DNA from: Rhododendron vialii | Taxonomy: Eukaryota > Streptophyta > Magnoliopsida > Ericales > Ericaceae | Direction: 5' to 3' | Length of the DNA: 64,000 bases | NCBI RefSeq assembly: GCF_030253575.1 | Contig: NC_080557.1 | Coordinates: forward strand, 23,731,501-23,795,500 | Shown here: positions 58,217-64,000 of the stretch, in pieces | Layout of the letters: every line of letters begins with the position of its first letter | Position numbering within the stretch: position 1 is the stretch's first letter | Notes under the pieces: generated by a model | Seen by the model: the letters and a program-made list of their open reading frames with translations, nothing else | Told to the model about the DNA's origin: nothing | Databases searched by the model: none | Translations under genes and position numbers: made by a program

Positions 58217-61200
58217 CTACGTCTTTGTTACCAAGTTATGCAGCTTCACAAAATTGTCTAAAGTGAGTTCCTCCGGTCTCGACTACAACAGTAACAAAAG
58301 GGTGAGGGCATTAGTAGACAGAGATGATGCCTATGCAACAGTCAGATATAAACGGTCCCTGATTACATACTGTCGCTGGAAGACCAACATTTTCAAGGGC
58401 TGCCTCAATCTCAGGGGATGTGCAGATATGCTGGAGTGATCTCCGCAACATCTTCCTTTTACCATTGAATGCAGAATTGACCTAAATCCATAATAACCAC
58501 GACATCAGGAGCTATTTTCTCAAGGAAGAAGTTAATGCTTAATGGAGAAAGAAAGGAAAGGACGAAGTTAATTTTTTTGCGTCTGTTTTTGTTTTGGTAT
58601 TACATGAGGACTGTTATTGTTGTAGTTGTAGTTGCGGTATTGAAGAAGTAAAAGTAACACATCGAGTAGGTATTGCAAGCACATTGACTTTTGGCACTAG
58701 GAGAGCCTTAACCACAATCATAGCTATAAATAAACTAAGCTCGTGACCAATAGGATGAACATCGGATGGTAAAAAGTATCTAATGAAATACACAATAGAG
58801 ATCGGGAATAACCATTGAGAAGAAGCTTTTAGTAGAGGAAACTGGAGGATAATCTGCAGTCTGCTTCAGCCGAAATGTAACCACTGCTGCATCAACCTAC
58901 CAACAAGAACGTAAAGGTAAAGCCAGATTTCTTTATACTTAGAACATAAATCATGATGCAGAAACACAATTGAATATTCGTCAGATTGTAACAATCTGGC
59001 CATTGATTTCCACCTACATGCATGATTGCATTTAGGAAAGTATAAACAAGATAGTGTCAAGACTTATAAACCTAGAAAGCAGTATCAGCAATGGAGAGAC
59101 AAAAGTTTAAAAGTCGATAGAAAGGTAATGGCAAAGCACCATTTCAAAGGCAGCAAGGATCCGGCTAATGCCATAACTTTAGCAGTTGATGCATTACTTA
59201 AGTTACTCATAGTGATAAGGTTTGGAAAGTACCATTTTACTGTGATAGTGGTTGTTGTTGTCCAAAAGAATAAGATAGAGAATGCAAGCAGTGGAAATTT
59301 TTACGATTATTACATGTTCACTTAAACAATTTTAGCCAGTTTAACTCCAAATATTGTAATGGAAAAATTCGAACTTCGGTGTCCAACAAAATCAAATGTG
59401 CTTTGATTTTCCTAGAAATGTCTAATCCCTGGAAAAACACAGATTTTAAAGGTCCCGAATTATGCTTTTTGGGTGGTAATGAGTTGCTATCAGCAAGTGA
59501 TCATACGGCCATGATACTGAAAACTCATGCGGAATACAAAATAGTCACAAAAATGGCGGACAAGAAAAAGCAGCAGGAGGAAGAACATGAACTAACTCAC
59601 AACCTAATTGCAAAAATTAGTATATCCAGTTATGCAGTAATTCAACATTATACAATGCATAGAAAGCACTAACTGAAAATAAAACCAAATACTTACGTTA
59701 GGTTGAGGGAAGAAATTCGATCTGGGGACCTTAAACATATATTCAGGATCTGAGAAAGAAAAGCACAAACAGCAGAAAAAGTGACCCTAAATTTGACGTA
59801 TAGATTCCAAAGTCCAATAGAGATTATAGAATTGTGGCAGATCCTAAGACCTGTATGCACCCCTGCACAGGGCTGTAGGGCAGTATCCTAAGAGTCCATC
59901 TCAACAATCAATGGTCCGGATTTCTAAAAGACTCTTCCAGGGAAGAATAGTCAGATTTAAAAAAGACTTCCTATTCTTCCCTCGAAAAGTCTTTTTAAAT
60001 CCGGACCATTGAAAACACTTTTGGATGGCTGTGATGCTGCCCTACAGCCCTATGGTGCAGGGATGCACTACAGGGTACCCGATTCTAATTGTGGCAAAGA
60101 TGCTGGCAATTGGAATCTAAAGGAATTTGAGGCATAAGTTTTCAACCTTTAGTTATGCATCTTAACTACAGAAAGGAAAGTAGCATAAAGCGAACCAATT
60201 GTCCTTGTATCTATGGCTGCATATTTTGAGAAGGCATATTGCGTCCAGAATGAAATAAAGCTAAAAGCCAATAAGAAGAATAAAACTGGGTAAAGAGTCA
60301 AAGACATGCAAGGACGTCAACCATAAAGCTAGGGACTAGGTAAAAAATCCCTTCCATTTACGAGCTCTGAAGGCTACAAACAAGAGCCACATCCTACTAC
60401 ACTTGACGCCAAAGTAGGATTCATCACCCCGAAAGTAATAAATTGGTATTTCATCCTGCGAATACCTGAATAAAAGTTTATGAAGATACTAATGGGTCGA
60501 TATTCAGATGTCCTCAAAGATGAATCCACCAAGCGTAAAGCTGTCTCCTCCTAAACATATAGACCAAGATTGTATGTCAGTAGGCTAGTCAAAGCACGTG
60601 AATTTTGATGGAGAATCATAGCGTGGCCAAGGCTTCACTACATTTTTCCGTGTCAAAATTGTCCTAGACATACTGTTGTTGTTCAAAAGTAAGTCCCTTG
60701 TGTTGTTTTCGATAAAAAATTCAAGGAGCAAGTCTTTTTTATTTCTTCATTTCATTGGAGCTCTCCAATCGGCAATCAGTTACCTTTTTCCCTAATTATA
60801 GTGTGGAATCACCTCTTGTCCACAGCTTATACCTAGCTTATAGTAGTAATTATCCTAGAAATTAAACAAACAAGGATTAAAAAAAAATGTTTAAAAGGAT
60901 AAATTAATGGAAAGTCGTAAAGTTTGACAAGAACCTGGAGTAAGAGAACAACATCAGAGAAAATGTCACCCATTGGAAGCAGCAGTTTGACTACATCCGT
61001 AGTTATATTAAAAGGTATATTTGATACAACCTGAAAAGTAAAGCGAAATAAGGTCATGGTAATGGGACTATAGAACCCACTTCATCTTGAGGAGGAGCTT
61101 TGCAGAATTTGACATCAAGTTAGAATCGAAGGAGATGCTTGATTAGCAGTCAACAGAGGGAGGTCATTACAAGTGCAATACCAATCTGTTTAAACCAAAA

Positions 61201-63156
61201 AATAAAGATAAAAACCCACAAAAATAAACATAATAATCACATGTAATAGACAAAAATAAAAACAATGAACTGTTGGGGTTGCAAAGTGTTCCAGGTACAA
61301 TTCTCAGACCTTACAACACTTCACTCACAGGCAGAACCACAACCCAGCCCAACACTTCACTTAAAAATTAATAATAATAAAGAAATTAAAATAATGAAAT
61401 ATAGTAAATAAAAAATACGTAATTTTGGTTTAATCTCGGTAAATTTCAAATTCTTTTTTATTGTCTTTTAAAATTTTCTAATTTCTATCATAGACAAAAA
61501 GTAAGTACAAGGGTGTCTTAGGTTTTTTTTATTTTTTATTTTTTATCATAGTGTCTTAGTTGACTAAAGCAAAAGAACAATATAATTTTATGTAATGGTT
61601 GCTGCATTGAGTCTGAGTAATTTCAGTATCCAATGTATTGTATTAGATTGTGAAAGCTACATAATATAATGACTCTATTTTCAGGGGGAAAATATGTCCT
61701 TTAGTTCAGGTCCCTCAGGCCAAAACCCTGGCTTCAACTCATGGATACAGGAAAAAGTTTCAAGGAGTTCGGCTAAAGATTAATCATATTTTACCTTCAC
61801 AAAAAGAATAGCAATTTTTCCATTATTTCAAACTACAAAATGCCTTTTGTCAACTTAAAGGAAACCAAACAGGAACTAAAAAACAAAATAGCGTTTATGG
61901 TTTCTGTCCATGTGCCATATATTCATACGATACAAGCTCATGCCAGGTCTGCGAAAAGTATATCAACACACACCAGTAACAAGGATTGCTTCAATGACCA
62001 AGTGGTTGTTAAATTTAAGATGAGGCCATGACAGTGCAGTAACACAACAAAGGAAAGTATATAAATGAGGTAGAGTTCTCACCTTGGCATATCGTGATTC
62101 TCCATCCAATGACTTTTGACATCCCCCCAATGAGATCAAATGTGAGTGAATGTGACATTTTGTGAAATCCTCTTGCAAAACCTGCATGGTTCGGCAAAAC
62201 ATGTTGGGATGCAATCCGATACGCATTTTGCCGGCTAGAAGTGCGCGCAAGAATATTTTCCAGATGTATATATAGACCTACGGAAATGAGGACAAACACA
62301 CAACATGCATGGACCCTTATGACACTGATGTTCAAAGTGAAAACTCTACCGACAACTGGAAAGATTCATCATTAAGGAAAACTTTGCAAGAACGGTCTCA
62401 ATGTGCATGCAATGCATATACACACGCACACCTGCTGACGTATACACCACATGCAATGGACCACCCTCGTGATAATGACGTTCAAACTGAAATTCCAGCA
62501 AGAATGATAATCAATGACCGTTAAGATAACTGTTGCACATGACATAAGGAGAAAAGTGGAAGAGGATAAATCATTCACTTCTTTTACATGCTTTGAAGTA
62601 CATAATTTTTGCAGATGAATCATCAAAAGGAAACAGCAACCCTTTGATATCATGTGCAAAATAATATGAGACAAAATATTTGTGCAACTAATTGCAATAC
62701 TCATATTAAGGCCACTGTCGCATTCATGTAGTGACGAAAAACGACAAATTATTCAGTAGATTGTAAACAATTTTAGCAACAAATATGAGGTGCTTCTAAT
62801 ATCATGTGACAATACGACCTGAAAAGATAACTGCTGTTAATATTTCTCATCTTTGGAAGCAAATACAAAACTGATTGTGAACTGCTTTCTTTCTTTGTAA
62901 AATAAATAGTCCAAATCAAGCAATTCCACGATTTAAGTGGATAACACTTTAAAATTTTGAACTTCCAATGTCCTTGCTTGTCCTAGTACTCAACGGGAGT
63001 TTCAAAAAGAAAAAAAGATTATTACTCCACAAACAAACTACTCAAGACAAAAAAAAAAAATTGCTTACAGACCAATTATTTACTGAAAGTATAGTTTACC
63101 TTCACCCGATCTGTACTTGCAAACCTTTCTGTCACAAGTGCAGCCATGTGTGGATC
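58217..63156 (-). CDS. PFC1: Chloroplast rRNA small subunit dimethyladenosine transferase (KsgA type), 3' eight exons
   Basis: Minus-strand exons: 63100-63156, 62083-62181, 60935-61030, 60466-60550, 59697-59749, 58813-58896, 58371-58481 and 58217-58282 (stop TAG at 58217-58219). All have GT/AG borders and the frame is continuous. The product segments run DPHMAALVTERFASTDRVK, VLQEDFTKCHIHSHLISLGG, VVSNIPFNITTDVVKLLLPM (motif IV, NIPF, with the catalytic Asn-Ile-Pro-Phe), EETALRLVDSS with INFYS, PEYMFKVPRSNFFPQPN, VDAAVVTFRLKQT, VNSAFNGKRKMLRRSLQHIC and SRPEELTLDNFVKLHNLVTK. This matches Arabidopsis PALEFACE1, which dimethylates two adenines near the 3' end of plastid 16S rRNA and supports cold-tolerant chloroplast development. 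The transit peptide and SAM-binding N-terminus lie beyond the window. No break is seen. Confidence 0.95.
59840..60086. mobile_element. MITE in an intron of the PFC1-type gene
   Basis: About 247 bp with roughly 90-bp imperfect inverted arms: left GCACAGGGCTGTAGGGCAG with AATGGTCCGGATTT, right the reverse complement (AAATCCGGACCATT with CTGCCCTACAGCCC). AATTGTGGCA occurs at 59830-59839 and 60087-60096, a likely 10-bp target duplication. It lies in the intron between exons 60466-60550 and 59697-59749. The family is uncertain; the duplication length points to Mutator-like. Confidence 0.8.
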
Positions 63157-63788
63157 CTAAAGCTCATAGAAAGTGCACAATATAAGTCCACATACAGTAA
63201 ACAGATAAGAAGACAAAACCAAATGGAGTTGCATATATACCCACCAAACAAGCACCAATATGGATAGGGGATACGGAAGGACACGATACAGACATGCAGA
63301 TAAGTTATTTCTCCAAAATGTAGGACACAAACACGTTGTTGGTACGTCTAGTAATATATTTGCATATACTAGTATGTACTATGTACATAAATATTATATA
63401 CCATCATTAATTTACATCCTAAATTAAATAATTGAGAAGATAAAATGAGTTCTGAAGAATCAATTACCCCGAAAAATGTTTTGAAGAATCTAGGAATCCG
63501 TGGGAAACCTTTTAAAATTTTATCTACGTATTAAAGTAAATATTAAGATGATTACTCCTAGAATTTATCATCTTTCCAGCTTTGTACAACATAATACTAT
63601 GATAAATTCCTGAATATTTTGTGATCACATGCTGACAAGTGTCTAAGAAATGTCTATGCCATAGTAATTTCTTAGTCATAGATACCAAAGAAGTGCCAGA
63701 CAATTCACAAAAAAGAGTGTCTGACTCGTGTTCGAATTATTATGTTTAATTACTGCTTACAAATGTCCGTGGAATGTCAACGTCAGAC
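63157..63788 (-). other. Intron or upstream part of the PFC1-type gene
   Basis: No further exon was found upstream of 63156 within the window. The sequence is AT-rich, with GACACG-like words near 63280-63330 that may come from an old repeat. Confidence 0.45.
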
Positions 63789-64000
63789 TGTTGGAAAAGT
63801 AAACTTGATTTTAGGTAATTCTAGGGAGTCGTGGAGACACATGATACATGAATGTGGTGTGGTTCATGTATGTAGCTGAAGATTCATTTGTTAGTTCAAG
63901 AATCATTATTGTTATTCATGTATGGAGTCCAAGGGTCAAGAGTCATCTAGTAGTTTGTGTACTTGGTAAGATTCATGTATCTAGGAGTCTATAGATACCT
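63789..64000 (+). repeat. Probable start of a copia-type LTR, cut by the window edge
   Basis: TGTTGGAAAAGTAAACTTG is a typical plant copia LTR start, followed by repeats of ATTCATGTAT-like words and, near the edge, GTCTATAGATACC, which resembles an LTR TATA box. The rest is outside the window. It would be an insertion in an intron of, or upstream of, the PFC1-type gene. Confidence 0.45.

Overview
This is nuclear DNA of a flowering plant, probably a eudicot. It holds a spliced gene for a chloroplast rRNA dimethylase with AT-rich introns, Ty1/copia and Ty3/gypsy LTR retrotransposons, plant-type Rep/Helicase Helitrons and short MITEs. The species cannot be fixed from the sequence. About 55 kb of the 64 kb is nested transposable-element DNA; the only confident host genes lie in the last 7 kb.

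Layout. 1-2687: 3' part of a decayed copia element and its right LTR. 2688-6048: AT-rich non-coding DNA with a small twin-primed retroposon (4081-4197) and a 41-bp duplication. 6049-23471: a stack of non-autonomous Helitrons of two related types. Type A pieces are 6049-6158, 6644-21311 and 21312-21370; type B pieces are 6159-6643 and 21371-23471. The large A copy is split by a 13.2-kb array LTR-INT-LTR-INT-LTR (7119-20347), a young non-autonomous gypsy-type element with one 5-bp target duplication. 23472-54029: a Rep/Helicase Helitron on the minus strand, about 9.9 kb of its own sequence, containing a 628-bp perfect palindrome in the helicase. A 20.66-kb Tat/Ogre-like gypsy element (30033-50694, TSD CCGAC) sits inside its coding part. 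54030-55481: a short flank repeat and a third, uninterrupted type A Helitron, which shows the empty site of the three-LTR array. 55482-57131: non-coding DNA with a 171-bp Mutator-like MITE. 57132-57668: an intronless host gene of unknown function. 58217-63156: eight 3' exons of the plastid KsgA/PFC1-type rRNA dimethyladenosine transferase on the minus strand, convergent with the previous gene, with a MITE in one intron. 63789 to the end: probable start of a copia LTR.

The most striking system is inside the gypsy element. Gag-pol is read on the minus strand. Between pol and the 3' LTR lie two plus-strand (antisense) genes with their own introns, poly(A) signals and, for one, a TATA box: a plant-mobile-domain (PMD) gene and a DUF7745-like gene. 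The palindrome TCGCGCGA occurs in pairs with a constant 21-bp start-to-start spacing, five pairs in each LTR and four more upstream of or within the start of the two antisense genes. I saw no such pair in gag-pol. This looks like a shared control module linking LTRs and passenger genes. A 14-copy, 30-bp minisatellite lies beside the 3' LTR, where this lineage is known to breed satellites.
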